64,000 bases of DNA from Limnohabitans sp. GTDB taxonomy: Bacteria; Pseudomonadota; Gammaproteobacteria; Burkholderiales; Burkholderiaceae_C. The stretch spans positions 1 to 64,000 of the forward strand of contig VERE01000011.1 of the NCBI GenBank assembly GCA_018882835.1. Direction: 5' to 3'. The translations under genes were made by a program, and so were the position numbers. The notes below the pieces were generated by a model, which was not told the DNA's origin, did no database searches, and saw only the letters and a program-made list of their open reading frames with translations. Shown here piece by piece: positions 7,740-16,223 of the stretch (position 1 is the stretch's first letter; every line of letters begins with the position of its first letter).

Positions 7740-8878
7740 AGGCTTTCGTGCTTGGCAACGCGCTGGTAAAGGGCCTCGTAGCGAAGCGCGGCAGCCTGCC
7801 AGGAATGCTGTGCAGCAAACTCGAAAGACTCGTCTTTCAGCCGACGCAAAGCCGTGGGGTCTGCGCAGAGAATGGCTTGCAGGGCTTCGGCCAATGCCTG
7901 CGGGTCGCGCGGGTCGGCCAGCAAAACAGCATTGTGATGAGTTGTCAGTTCATGTGAAATTCCGCAAAAATCAGCGTTGCTCACAACCACCGGCAGTTGG
8001 TGCGCCATGGCCTCCAACACGACCATCCCATAGCTGTCTTCCAGGGTGGGATGTGCCAGAACATCCGCTGCAAAAAAGGCTGGCGTCAAATCAGGCAGTG
8101 ACCCCAGAAAATGGACTCGTTGGCTCACGCCAACCTCAGAGGCCAAACGCTGATACCGCTCCAGCTGACCGGTGTGACCCGCAACCGCCAGATTCACCGA
8201 GGCATCCAGACGACCCAAGGCTGCCAATAAGGTATCGAGCCCTTTTCTGGCGTAATCGTTGGCGACAAAAAGGATCAAAGGCACGGACGCAGGCAAACCC
8301 AATTGCTGTCGGGCCTCTGCTGCCGATGGCCCAACGCCAGGCAACTCTGTGCCCGGTGCGATGGTGGACCAATGCGTTTGCGTGCGCCCTGGAAAACTCA
8401 ATTGGCATTCTTCTTTCAACATGTCGGAGGCAGCCACAATGTGCCGCGCCGGTGAATTTCGAAATCGAAGCCACTCCAAGAGCAAATAAGTCTGTAACCT
8501 GGGGCTTGCAAACACCTTTAGCCCACGCAGCAATTTGCCAAAACTGCCTTGGCCATTGAAGAGGCTGTGACGCACCGTCCGTACATGGACCGTCTGGACT
8601 TGCCCATGCCAGGTGTTTTCATGCGAGTGCACCACGTCAAACCCCGAACGCGTTTTCCACCAAGTCAAACAAGCAAACAGCCACTGGTTGAGCCATCTTG
8701 GCTTTTGGCTGATACAAGCGATGCGATGGTATGTGACGCCGGGCACAGGCCTGTCCGTTTCCTGCGAGAACACATGCATTTCATGGCGTTGCGCCAAGGC
8801 TGCCGCAATGGCGACGGCGTAGCGTTCCGCACCACCGCCTGACTTGGAAAAAGTCCGATTCAAGACAGCCACGCGCAT
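7736..8878 (-). CDS. Family 4 glycosyltransferase, WaaG (RfaG)-like
   Basis: This 380-aa GT-B enzyme begins MRVAVLNRTFSKSGGGAERYA, with the Gly-rich loop typical of WaaG/PimA-type transferases. It has VHSHENTWHGQVQTVHVRT in the N-terminal domain and LFVANDYARKGLDTLL followed by HPTLEDSYGMVVLEAMAHQLPVV in the C-terminal donor domain, the latter holding the E-x7-E motif. WaaG adds the first glucose of the lipopolysaccharide outer core, which fits the glycosyltransferase neighbourhood. It starts only 12 bp after rng, so it is probably co-transcribed with the housekeeping genes upstream. Confidence 0.85.
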   Translation of the reverse strand: MRVAVLNRTFSKSGGGAERYAVAIAAALAQRHEMHVFSQETDRPVPGVTYHRIACISQKPRWLNQWLFACLTWWKTRSGFDVVHSHENTWHGQVQTVHVRTVRHSLFNGQGSFGKLLRGLKVFASPRLQTYLLLEWLRFRNSPARHIVAASDMLKEECQLSFPGRTQTHWSTIAPGTELPGVGPSAAEARQQLGLPASVPLILFVANDYARKGLDTLLAALGRLDASVNLAVAGHTGQLERYQRLASEVGVSQRVHFLGSLPDLTPAFFAADVLAHPTLEDSYGMVVLEAMAHQLPVVVSNADFCGISHELTTHHNAVLLADPRDPQALAEALQAILCADPTALRRLKDESFEFAAQHSWQAAALRYEALYQRVAKHESL

Positions 8879-8890
8879 GTTTGCGTCACC

Positions 8891-10381
8891 TCACAACAGC
8901 ACAATATCGTACTGTTCTTGCCCCATACCGGCCTCTCGGTGCAACGAGATCGGCTTGCCAATAAAGTCACTCAAGCCGGCCAAATGCTGACTCTCCTCAT
9001 CCAGCAAAATCTCGATCACCGCGGGCGAGGCCACCACGCGAAACTCCTTGGGGCTGAATTGGCGGGCCTCACGCAAGATTTCACGCAGGATGTCATAGGC
9101 CACGCTGCGCGCAGTTTTCACGCTTCCTTTGCCCTGACACACATCACACGGCTCGCACAGCATGTGCGCCAAAGACTCGCGGGTACGCTTGCGCGTCATC
9201 TCGACCAGTCCCAGCGGCGAAAACCCGCTGACCATGGTCTTGACGCGGTCGCGCGCGAGTTGCTTGCGGAACTCTTGCAAAACAGCGTCACGATGCTCCT
9301 CGCGCAGCATGTCGATGAAGTCGGCAATGATGATGCCCCCCAAATTGCGCAACCGAAGTTGGCGCGCAATCGCGCCGGCGGCCTCGAGGTTGGTCTTGAA
9401 AATGGTGTCATCGAAGTTGCGCGCGCCCACATAGGCCCCGGTGTTCACGTCGATGGTGGTCAAGGCCTCGGTCTGGTCCACGATCAGGTAGCCCCCCGAC
9501 TTCAGATCGACACGCCGTCCGAGCGCGCGAATAATTTCATCATCCACACCGAACAGGTCAAAGATGGGGCGCTCACCCTTGTAGTGTTGCAACTTGCCTG
9601 CTGCAGCGGGCATGAACTCGCGCCCAAAGACCATCAATTTTTCAAACTGTTCGCGCGAGTCCAGGCGAATGCTCTGGGTGACCTCGCTGACCAAGTCACG
9701 CAGCACCCGTTGCAACAAGTTCAGGTCTTGGTGCAACAAAGACATGGGCGGCAAGCGGCTGGCCGCATCGCGAATGCGCGCCCATGTCTTGCGCAGGTAA
9801 GCGATGTCTTCACACAATTCAGCGTCGCTGGCATCTTCGCCATTGGTGCGCAAAATGAAGCCACCCGCCTGCCCCTCAGGCACGCCTTGCTCCACCAACG
9901 ACTGCAAGCGCAGGCGCAGGGCCTCGCGTTGTGCCAGAGGAATTTTTTGCGAGACCCCCACATGCTGATCCTGGGGCAAGAACACCAGCAAGCGGCCCGC
10001 AATGCTGATTTGGGTGGACAAACGTGCACCCTTGGTGCCAATCGGGTCCTTGATCACTTGCACCATCAAGGCTTGCCCTTCAAATACCTGCTTTTCAATG
10101 GGGACAGCAGGCACTGCAGTGCGCGCCTCGGGCTCGGCATGCCGTGCATTGACGCTGGACATCAGGTCTGCCACATGCAAAAAGGCGGCGCGCTCCAGGC
10201 CAATGTCAATGAATGCCGACTGCATGCCCGGCAACACGCGCACCACGCGGCCCAGGTAGACATTGCCCACCAAGCCGCGCTCCAGTGTGCGCTCGATGTG
10301 CAACTCCTGAACAGCGTTGTTCTCCACCACTGCCACGCGGGTTTCCTGGGGTGACCAATTGATTAGGATGTCTTGTTGCAT
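8891..10381 (-). CDS. rng: Ribonuclease G
   Basis: RNase G is an RNase E-family endoribonuclease that matures the 5' end of 16S rRNA and degrades some mRNAs. From the ATG at 10381 it is 496 aa, close to the usual 489; the open frame reaches 10468 but would run into maf. An S1 domain (GNVYLGRVVRVLPGMQSAF) lies at about 30-60. The catalytic region has TTIDVNTGAYVG and IIADFIDM with the Mg-binding aspartates, and the Zn-link region has CEPCDVCQGKG. The long C-terminal scaffold of RNase E is absent. The gene is 7 bp downstream of maf, a common pairing. Confidence 0.95.
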   Translation of the reverse strand: MQQDILINWSPQETRVAVVENNAVQELHIERTLERGLVGNVYLGRVVRVLPGMQSAFIDIGLERAAFLHVADLMSSVNARHAEPEARTAVPAVPIEKQVFEGQALMVQVIKDPIGTKGARLSTQISIAGRLLVFLPQDQHVGVSQKIPLAQREALRLRLQSLVEQGVPEGQAGGFILRTNGEDASDAELCEDIAYLRKTWARIRDAASRLPPMSLLHQDLNLLQRVLRDLVSEVTQSIRLDSREQFEKLMVFGREFMPAAAGKLQHYKGERPIFDLFGVDDEIIRALGRRVDLKSGGYLIVDQTEALTTIDVNTGAYVGARNFDDTIFKTNLEAAGAIARQLRLRNLGGIIIADFIDMLREEHRDAVLQEFRKQLARDRVKTMVSGFSPLGLVEMTRKRTRESLAHMLCEPCDVCQGKGSVKTARSVAYDILREILREARQFSPKEFRVVASPAVIEILLDEESQHLAGLSDFIGKPISLHREAGMGQEQYDIVLL

Positions 10382-10388
10382 CGGGAGG

Positions 10389-10994
10389 TCAAAGTTTGAA
10401 GCCGAACGAGCGCAGCAGTTGCGCCGTCTCGTACAGAGGAAGCCCCATGATGCCAGAATAACTGCCACTGATCGACGACACCATCATGGCAGCGCGCCCC
10501 TGAATGGCATAGGCGCCCGCCTTGCCTTGCGGCTCACCGCTGGCCACATAAGCGTTGATCCAGGCCGAGGTCAACGACGCAAAGCGCACCCGAGACTGGC
10601 TGAGCATCGACACAGTGCGACGCCCCTGCCCCATGGTCACCGCGGTCAGCACGCGATGATCGCGCCCCGACAAATCTTGCAGCATGGCACGTGCCTCGGC
10701 ATCCGATGCGGGCTTACCCAAAATCTTGCGCCCCAAGGCCACGGTGGTATCGGCGCACAAAATCGGGGCTAGCGGCCACTGGCGGCGCTGCAGCCTGGCC
10801 AAGGATGCCTGCAGCTTCAGGGCCGTGACACGCTGCACATAGCGCGCAGGCGCCTCGCCTGGCAGCACGGCTTCGAGCGCCTCTGCATCCTCATCGTCAT
10901 CGGGCAATAGCAACTCGTAGCGCACGCCGAGTTGTTCCAGCAGTTGGCGTCGACGCGGGCTTTGCGAGGCCAAGTAAATGAAAGCGGGCTTCAT
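10389..10994 (-). CDS. maf: Maf-type nucleoside triphosphate pyrophosphatase (YhdE subfamily)
   Basis: A 201-aa house-cleaning enzyme that hydrolyses dTTP, UTP and modified pyrimidine nucleotides to monophosphates. The Maf signature [14 protein letters not shown] is at about 10-23, and CADTTVALG and [11 protein letters not shown] follow in the right order. The YhdE assignment (rather than YceF) is based on overall resemblance. The start ATG overlaps the stop of rlmH by 4 bp. Confidence 0.93.
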   Translation of the reverse strand: MKPAFIYLASQSPRRRQLLEQLGVRYELLLPDDDEDAEALEAVLPGEAPARYVQRVTALKLQASLARLQRRQWPLAPILCADTTVALGRKILGKPASDAEARAMLQDLSGRDHRVLTAVTMGQGRRTVSMLSQSRVRFASLTSAWINAYVASGEPQGKAGAYAIQGRAAMMVSSISGSYSGIMGLPLYETAQLLRSFGFKL

Positions 10995-11458
10995 TCGCGG
11001 TGGTAAGGGTGGTTGGCCTGAATCGACCAGGCACGGTAGAGCTGCTCGATCAACAGCACACGCACCATGGCATGTGGCAGGGTCAAGTCAGACAAACGAA
11101 TACGCTCGCGCGCTTGCTGGCGAAATTCGGGGTCCAGCCCATCGGGTCCCCCAATGACCAGCGCCACGTCGTCACCCTCCGCTTGCCATGCTTGGAGGCG
11201 CGCGGACAAAGCCTGAGTGGTCAGCGAGGTGCCCCGCTCATCCAGCACCACCACGCGACAGTCGCGCGGCAAAGCGGCTTCAATGCGCTCGCGTTCCAGG
11301 GCCATCAGGGTGGCTGTGGTTTTGGAGCCCCGTGGCTCGGTTTTGACGGCTTTGAGGCTGACCTTCAGCTCGGGAGGGAAGCGTTTAGCGTAATCGTCCC
11401 AGGCTGTTTGCGCCCATTCGGGCACGCGCTGACCAACGGCAACCACCCATAACTTCAT
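10991..11458 (-). CDS. rlmH: 23S rRNA pseudouridine-1915 N3-methyltransferase RlmH
   Basis: RlmH is a small SPOUT methyltransferase that modifies m3Psi1915 in helix 69 of 23S rRNA. From the ATG at 11458 it is exactly 155 aa, the family length; the upstream open frame lies over rsfS in another frame and is not RlmH. The trefoil-knot motif [16 protein letters not shown], the region [12 protein letters not shown] and the C-terminal [20 protein letters not shown] are all present. It overlaps rsfS (ATGA) and maf by 4 bp each, placing it in the conserved nadD-rsfS-rlmH order. Confidence 0.97.
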   Translation of the reverse strand: MKLWVVAVGQRVPEWAQTAWDDYAKRFPPELKVSLKAVKTEPRGSKTTATLMALERERIEAALPRDCRVVVLDERGTSLTTQALSARLQAWQAEGDDVALVIGGPDGLDPEFRQQARERIRLSDLTLPHAMVRVLLIEQLYRAWSIQANHPYHRE

Positions 11459-12024
11459 GAGTTGCGAGTGGCTGCAGGCTTGGCTGACTTGCGGGCAGGG
11501 GTCTTTTTGGCAGGCGCGGATGCGGTCGTGCCACGTGCCGTGCGAGCGGCTGTTTTGGCAGCTGTTTTGGCAGAAGCTTTCTTGGCCGCAGGCTTTTTGG
11601 CCGGGGCTTTTTTCGCCACCGGCTCTGGGGAAGCTTTGACCGGCGCCGCAGGCTTGGCAGCGCCAAACTTCAGGCGCACCGGCTTGTCGCCCCAAATCTC
11701 TTCGAGGTTGTAGTACTGGCGAATGGCAGGTTGCATGACATGCACCACAGCTTGGCCGCAGTCAACGATGATCCATTCACCGTTTTCTTCGCCTTCAATG
11801 CGCGGTTTGGGAAAGCCCGCTTCCCGAACTTTGTCGCGCACGCTGGCGGCCAGGGCTTTGGTTTGGCGGTTGGAGGTGCCGCTGGCAATGATGACCCGCT
11901 CGAACAAGGCCGACAGGTGCTCGGTGTTATAGACCTGAACGTCTTGTGCCTTCACATCTTCAAGGCCGTCGACAATGGCGCGTTGCAGTTTCTGGACGTC
12001 TTTTTTGGCGATGGTTTCAGTCAT
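11455..12024 (-). CDS. rsfS: Ribosomal silencing factor RsfS with a long basic tail
   Basis: RsfS binds protein L14 on the 50S subunit and blocks 30S joining when nutrients are scarce. The first ~115 residues match the family, with [48 protein letters not shown] and [10 protein letters not shown]. The usual family length is about 105-120 aa, but this protein has 189 aa. The extra ~70 residues are almost only Ala, Lys, Pro, Thr and Arg, with repeated PAKK and AAKK units resembling histone H1-like tails. The tail ends in the ATGA overlap with rlmH, so it is in frame and not an annotation error. Confidence 0.93.
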   Translation of the reverse strand: MTETIAKKDVQKLQRAIVDGLEDVKAQDVQVYNTEHLSALFERVIIASGTSNRQTKALAASVRDKVREAGFPKPRIEGEENGEWIIVDCGQAVVHVMQPAIRQYYNLEEIWGDKPVRLKFGAAKPAAPVKASPEPVAKKAPAKKPAAKKASAKTAAKTAARTARGTTASAPAKKTPARKSAKPAATRNS

Positions 12025-12608
12025 GGGTGATGGGCGTAAAGGTCGTGTTGTTCAATATAACGGAGGACGGCTTGGGGAACCAGGGGGGTCACCGGCAGTT
12101 TCTGACGAAGCCGATCACGAATGTCTGTCGCACTGATGGGCAGCACGGGCATGTGCAGATGGAGAGCCTGCGCAAGCTCTGGATTGTGCCACTGACCTGC
12201 CTCGGGGTTGCGATCGGCCACCACCAGGGTTGCCAATCGCAAGATCTCTGACCAGGCCCTCCAGCGCTTGAAGTCTCGCGCCTGATCCGCACCAATCAAC
12301 AAAAACCATTGGTTTTCGGGATGCTTGGCTTGTAATTCGTGCAAGGTCTGCACGGTGTAAGTTGGCCCTGCTCGGCTCAGCTCCAAGGGGTTGACAACCA
12401 CCCCTGGCAAGGCGTCAAAGGCCAAGTGGCACATCGCCAACCGATGCTCTGACGCTGTCAGACCACGGTCCTTGTGCCAGGCATTCCCAGTGGGGAGGAT
12501 ATGCAGCGCGTCGAGTTTCAGCTGCGAACAGGCCGCCTGCGCCAATGCCACATGGGCCTGGTGGGGCGGATCGAACGCCCCGCCGAAAACACCCACGCGC
12601 TGGCCCAT
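12021..12608 (-). CDS. nadD: Nicotinate-nucleotide adenylyltransferase NadD
   Basis: NadD makes deamido-NAD from nicotinate mononucleotide and ATP in NAD synthesis. I use the ATG at 12608 (195 aa), because the protein then begins VGVFGGAFDPPHQAHV, the nucleotidyltransferase GGxFDPxHxxH motif expected at the N-terminus; the longer open frame to 12782 lies within hemF. The C-terminal ISATDIRDRL corresponds to the family ISTTxIR motif. It overlaps rsfS by 4 bp and starts 8 bp after hemF. Confidence 0.94.
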   Translation of the reverse strand: MGQRVGVFGGAFDPPHQAHVALAQAACSQLKLDALHILPTGNAWHKDRGLTASEHRLAMCHLAFDALPGVVVNPLELSRAGPTYTVQTLHELQAKHPENQWFLLIGADQARDFKRWRAWSEILRLATLVVADRNPEAGQWHNPELAQALHLHMPVLPISATDIRDRLRQKLPVTPLVPQAVLRYIEQHDLYAHHP

Positions 12609-12616
12609 GGCGAAAC

Positions 12617-13531
12617 TCAGGCCCAATCCCTGGGGACCAGGAAATCGGTGTACAGGCGCGCCTCGGCAGAGCCGGGTTCGGGTTGTTTTTGGTAGGACCA
12701 GCTGACCAAGGGGGGCATGGACAACAAGATGGACTCGGTGCGTCCGCCCGATTGCAGGCCGAAGTGCGTGCCACGGTCCCACACCAAGTTGAACTCCACG
12801 TAGCGGCCCCGGCGGTAAAGCTGGTGTTCACGCTCTCGCTCACCGTAGGGTGTGTCCTTGCGGCGCTTCACGATGGGCAGATAGGCTTCCAGCAGGCCAT
12901 CACCCACGGAACGCAAAAGCTGAAAATCTTTGTCGAAGCCGAGCTCCGAAAAGTCGTCAAAGAAAATGCCACCTACACCGCGCGGCTCCTGGCGGTGCTT
13001 GAGGTAGAAATAGGTGTCGCACCAGGCCTTGAAGCGTGGATACAAGTCCTCGCCAAAAGGCGCTACCGCATTGCGGCAGGTCTGGTGAAAATGAGCGGCG
13101 TCCTCTTCAAACCCGTAGTAAGGCGTCAGGTCCATGCCACCCCCAAACCAGGCCACAGTGGCACCTGCCGCGTTGACCACAGAGATCATGCGCACGTTCA
13201 TGTGCACCGTGGGCACGTAGGGATTGCGCGGATGAAAGACCAGGGACACGCCCATGGCCTCGAACGGCAGGCCGCTCAGTTCAGGGCGGTGCTGCGTCGC
13301 CGAAGGGGGTAATTTGGCGCCCCGCACATGCGAGAAGCCGCAGCCCGCCCGTTCGAAAACGCTGCCGTTTTCCAAAATTTGAGTGACTCCCTGGCCTTGC
13401 AAGGGCTCATCGGCGCTCTTCTGCCAGGCGTCAGACAAAAAAGGAGTGCCATCCAATTCGGTCAGGGCCGAGGTGATGCGCGATTGCAGTCCTCGCAAAT
13501 AACTGCTGACGCGTTCGACTGATTGGCTCAT
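12617..13531 (-). CDS. hemF: Oxygen-dependent coproporphyrinogen III oxidase HemF
   Basis: HemF decarboxylates coproporphyrinogen III to protoporphyrinogen IX with O2 in haem synthesis. The 304-aa protein from the ATG at 13531 fits the family length (about 300). Signatures include [38 protein letters not shown] and [21 protein letters not shown]. The start overlaps the stop of the upstream acyltransferase by 4 bp (ATGA), which decides this start over the ATG at 13597. Confidence 0.96.
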   Translation of the reverse strand: MSQSVERVSSYLRGLQSRITSALTELDGTPFLSDAWQKSADEPLQGQGVTQILENGSVFERAGCGFSHVRGAKLPPSATQHRPELSGLPFEAMGVSLVFHPRNPYVPTVHMNVRMISVVNAAGATVAWFGGGMDLTPYYGFEEDAAHFHQTCRNAVAPFGEDLYPRFKAWCDTYFYLKHRQEPRGVGGIFFDDFSELGFDKDFQLLRSVGDGLLEAYLPIVKRRKDTPYGEREREHQLYRRGRYVEFNLVWDRGTHFGLQSGGRTESILLSMPPLVSWSYQKQPEPGSAEARLYTDFLVPRDWA

Positions 13532-14169
13532 GAAGACTCCCGGGAAGCATTCGAAATGGGCACAGGACGGATGGGGGCCGCTTGCTCGGGGCGACACCCC
13601 ACGACGCCCTCGAATTGGCGCACCAACCGAGCGTAGTCGGCGGTGACATCACCTGTCAAACGGATGAAGCTGTCCACGCGCACTTCTTTGCGGCCGTAGT
13701 CCAGGCGAATCAGCGCCAGCGGCACATCCGCTTGATGGGCCACTTGGTAAAAGCCGCTGCGCCAGCCTGGCGTGTGCTTGCGAGTGCCTTCAGGTGACAG
13801 GCCCAGCCAGAAATACTGGCTTTCTTTTTTGCAATTGACAAGCTTGTCCACCATGCTGCCCACCATGCCGCGGGAAGAACTTCTGTCGACCGGGACGCCG
13901 CCAAGAAAACGCAACCAGGGACCGAACACAGGCACACGGAACAGGCTGTCCTTGGCCCAAAAGCGCGCCGGAACGCCGAGCGCCCATTTGGCCAAAATCA
14001 TGTACAAAAAATCCCAATTGCTGGTGTGCGGGTACACAATGGCCACGCCCTGCAATGCGGGAAAGCCTTGAAAATGCACCTGCCAGCCCAAGCGCGCCAA
14101 CAGCCAGCGGGCCATGAGGCTGCCGCGAAACTGGACAGCATGGGGCAACGGGAAATCGTTCTCTGTCAT
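13528..14169 (-). CDS. Lysophospholipid acyltransferase family protein
   Basis: A 213-aa membrane-associated acyltransferase of the PlsC-like superfamily. The catalytic HX4D motif is HTSNWD (about 49-54), and the acceptor-binding block is [20 protein letters not shown]. Such proteins acylate lysophosphatidate or related acceptors; the specific substrate cannot be told from the sequence. It sits 3 bp after purD and overlaps hemF by 4 bp, so it is part of the long minus-strand operon rather than a plsC locus. Confidence 0.85.
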   Translation of the reverse strand: MTENDFPLPHAVQFRGSLMARWLLARLGWQVHFQGFPALQGVAIVYPHTSNWDFLYMILAKWALGVPARFWAKDSLFRVPVFGPWLRFLGGVPVDRSSSRGMVGSMVDKLVNCKKESQYFWLGLSPEGTRKHTPGWRSGFYQVAHQADVPLALIRLDYGRKEVRVDSFIRLTGDVTADYARLVRQFEGVVGCRPEQAAPIRPVPISNASRESS

Positions 14170-14172
14170 ACC

Positions 14173-15459
14173 TCAGGGCTTCACAGCGCGAAAGCCGATG
14201 TCATGCCTGTACTGCATGCCTTCAAAACGGATCGTTCGCAAGGTTTCGTAGGCCAGGTTTTGGGCAGCGCGCACCGAGTCGCCCAGAGCGGTGACGCACA
14301 GCACGCGACCACCACTGGTCAGCACCCTGCCCTCTTGCACTTGGGTGCCGGCATGAAACACCATGGCGTCGGCTCGATCGGCCGGCAGACCCGTGATTTC
14401 ATCGCCTTTGCGAGGCTGAAGCGGGTAGCCTGCAGCGGCCATGACCACGCCCAGCGCGGCGCGTCGGTCCCAGGCCATCTCGAATTGCTCGAGTTGCCCA
14501 TCGCCTTCGGTTGCCGCCCACAAAACGTCCAGCAAGTCACTCTTGAGGCGCATCAGGATGGGCTGGGTTTCCGGGTCGCCCATGCGGCAATTGAATTCCA
14601 GCGTTTTGGGTTGTCCGTGAGCGTCAATCATCAGGCCAGCATAAAGAAAGCCTGTGTAGGGAATGCCGTCTTTGGCCATGCCCTGGAGAGTGGGCAAAAC
14701 GATTTCACGCATGGCGCGGGCATGGATCTGGGGCGTGACCACCGGTGCGGGCGAATAGGCGCCCATGCCGCCTGTGTTGGGCCCTTGGTCGCCATCGGAC
14801 AGGCGCTTGTGGTCTTGCGAGGTCGCCAGGGGAATGGCTTGCAAGCCGTCACACACCACGATGAAGCTGGCCTCCTCGCCTTGCAAGAATTCCTCGATCA
14901 CCACGCGCGCGCCACCCTCGTTGTGCGTCACCCCCAGCTTGTTGTCGAGCAGCATGAAGTCGATGGCTTCATGGGCTTCGTCTTCGGTCATGGCCACCAC
15001 CACGCCTTTGCCGGCGGCCAAGCCGTCGGCCTTCACCACGATGGGCGCCCCCTGGGCACGCACGTAGTCGTGCGCAGCCTGCGGGTCTGAAAATGTTTCA
15101 TAGGCGGCCGTGGGAATGCCATGCCGCTTCATGAAGGCCTTGGAAAAGGCTTTGGAACTCTCGAGCTGCGCGGCCGCACGGGTGGGTCCGAAGATGCGCA
15201 AGCCGTGGGCGCGGAACTCATCCACCACGCCAGCGGCCAGGGGAGCTTCAGGGCCGACCACCGTCAGGCCGATGCGCTCGGCCTGCGCCCATTCGCGCAG
15301 GGCAATCACGTCAGTGATGGCGATGTTTTGTAAATCCTTGTCACGCGCGGTGCCGCCGTTTCCAGGCGCCACATAGACGGCTTGCACCTTGGGCGATTGC
15401 GACAGCTTCCACGCCAAGGCATGCTCGCGGCCGCCGCCGCCGATGACCAAAACTTTCAT
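14173..15459 (-). CDS. purD: Phosphoribosylamine-glycine ligase PurD
   Basis: PurD is the ATP-grasp enzyme that joins glycine to phosphoribosylamine in purine synthesis. The 428-aa sequence begins [19 protein letters not shown] and has the family blocks [45 protein letters not shown] and [14 protein letters not shown]. Length is normal. It overlaps yebC by 4 bp upstream and is followed after 3 bp by the acyltransferase gene. Confidence 0.97.
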   Translation of the reverse strand: MKVLVIGGGGREHALAWKLSQSPKVQAVYVAPGNGGTARDKDLQNIAITDVIALREWAQAERIGLTVVGPEAPLAAGVVDEFRAHGLRIFGPTRAAAQLESSKAFSKAFMKRHGIPTAAYETFSDPQAAHDYVRAQGAPIVVKADGLAAGKGVVVAMTEDEAHEAIDFMLLDNKLGVTHNEGGARVVIEEFLQGEEASFIVVCDGLQAIPLATSQDHKRLSDGDQGPNTGGMGAYSPAPVVTPQIHARAMREIVLPTLQGMAKDGIPYTGFLYAGLMIDAHGQPKTLEFNCRMGDPETQPILMRLKSDLLDVLWAATEGDGQLEQFEMAWDRRAALGVVMAAAGYPLQPRKGDEITGLPADRADAMVFHAGTQVQEGRVLTSGGRVLCVTALGDSVRAAQNLAYETLRTIRFEGMQYRHDIGFRAVKP

Positions 15460-16175
15460 AAGGCAGCGTTGTGATAGACCTCTTGAACATCGTCCAAGTC
15501 TTCCAGCACGTCCAGAATTTTTTGCATCTTGGCGGCATCGTCGCCGCTGAGCTCGATGGTGTTCTCTGGGCGCAAGGTGACTTCAGCCACCTCAGGAGTC
15601 AGGCCGGCCTGGGTCAGCGCATTTTTGACCGCCTCGAAATCGCCAGGTGAAGTCAGCACCTCGATGGCGCCCTCCTCGTCGGTGATCACATCGTCGGCGC
15701 CAGCTTCCAGCGCGATCTCCATCACTTTGTCTTCGGAGGTGCCGGGTGCAAAAATCATCTGGCCGCAATGCTTGAACTGAAAAGACACCGAACCTTCGGT
15801 GCCCAGATTGCCGCCGTGCTTGCTGAAGGCATGGCGCACTTCTGCCACCGTGCGAACTTTGTTGTCGGTCATGGTGTCGACGATGATGGCCGCACCCCCG
15901 ATGCCATAGCCCTCGTAGCGAATCTCCTCGTAGTTGACGCCTTCGAGGTTGCCGGTGGCCTTGTCAATGTTGCGCTTGATGGTGTCGGCCGGCATGTTGG
16001 CTGCCTTGGCCTTGTCGACGGCCAAGCGCAGTCGGGGGTTGGCATTCAAGTCGCCGCCGCCGGCGCGCGCGGCCACCATGATCTCGCGGATCACACGGGT
16101 CCAGACTTTGCCCCGCTTTTCATCCTGGCGACCCTTGCGGTGCTGAATGTTCGCCCATTTACTGTGTCCAGCCAC
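15456..16175 (-). CDS. YebC/PmpR family DNA-binding transcriptional regulator or translation factor
   Basis: The 239-aa protein starts [20 protein letters not shown] and has [20 protein letters not shown] and [19 protein letters not shown], typical of the YebC family. Members act as transcriptional regulators, and some recent work ties them to relief of ribosome stalling at prolines; which role applies here is unknown. The start codon is GTG at 16175. Its Shine-Dalgarno sequence AAGGA lies in one arm of a 12-bp hairpin (see 16178-16218), hinting at translational control. It is followed by purD with a 4-bp overlap. Confidence 0.93.
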   Translation of the reverse strand: MAGHSKWANIQHRKGRQDEKRGKVWTRVIREIMVAARAGGGDLNANPRLRLAVDKAKAANMPADTIKRNIDKATGNLEGVNYEEIRYEGYGIGGAAIIVDTMTDNKVRTVAEVRHAFSKHGGNLGTEGSVSFQFKHCGQMIFAPGTSEDKVMEIALEAGADDVITDEEGAIEVLTSPGDFEAVKNALTQAGLTPEVAEVTLRPENTIELSGDDAAKMQKILDVLEDLDDVQEVYHNAAL

Positions 16176-16177
16176 GA

Positions 16178-16218
16178 AAAATCCTTGTTGTGAATGTGTG
16201 CCTCAAAACAAGGATTTT
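16178..16218 (-). promoter_or_regulatory. 12-bp hairpin enclosing the yebC ribosome-binding site
   Basis: A perfect inverted repeat (16178-16189 against 16207-16218, 17-nt loop) lies between clpA and yebC. In the yebC mRNA the 3' arm contains AAGGA, six nt before the GTG start, paired with UCCUU of the 5' arm. It may therefore hide the ribosome-binding site. Because a short U run follows the stem, a weak clpA terminator is the alternative reading. Confidence 0.55.
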
Positions 16219-16223
16219 AGTCG

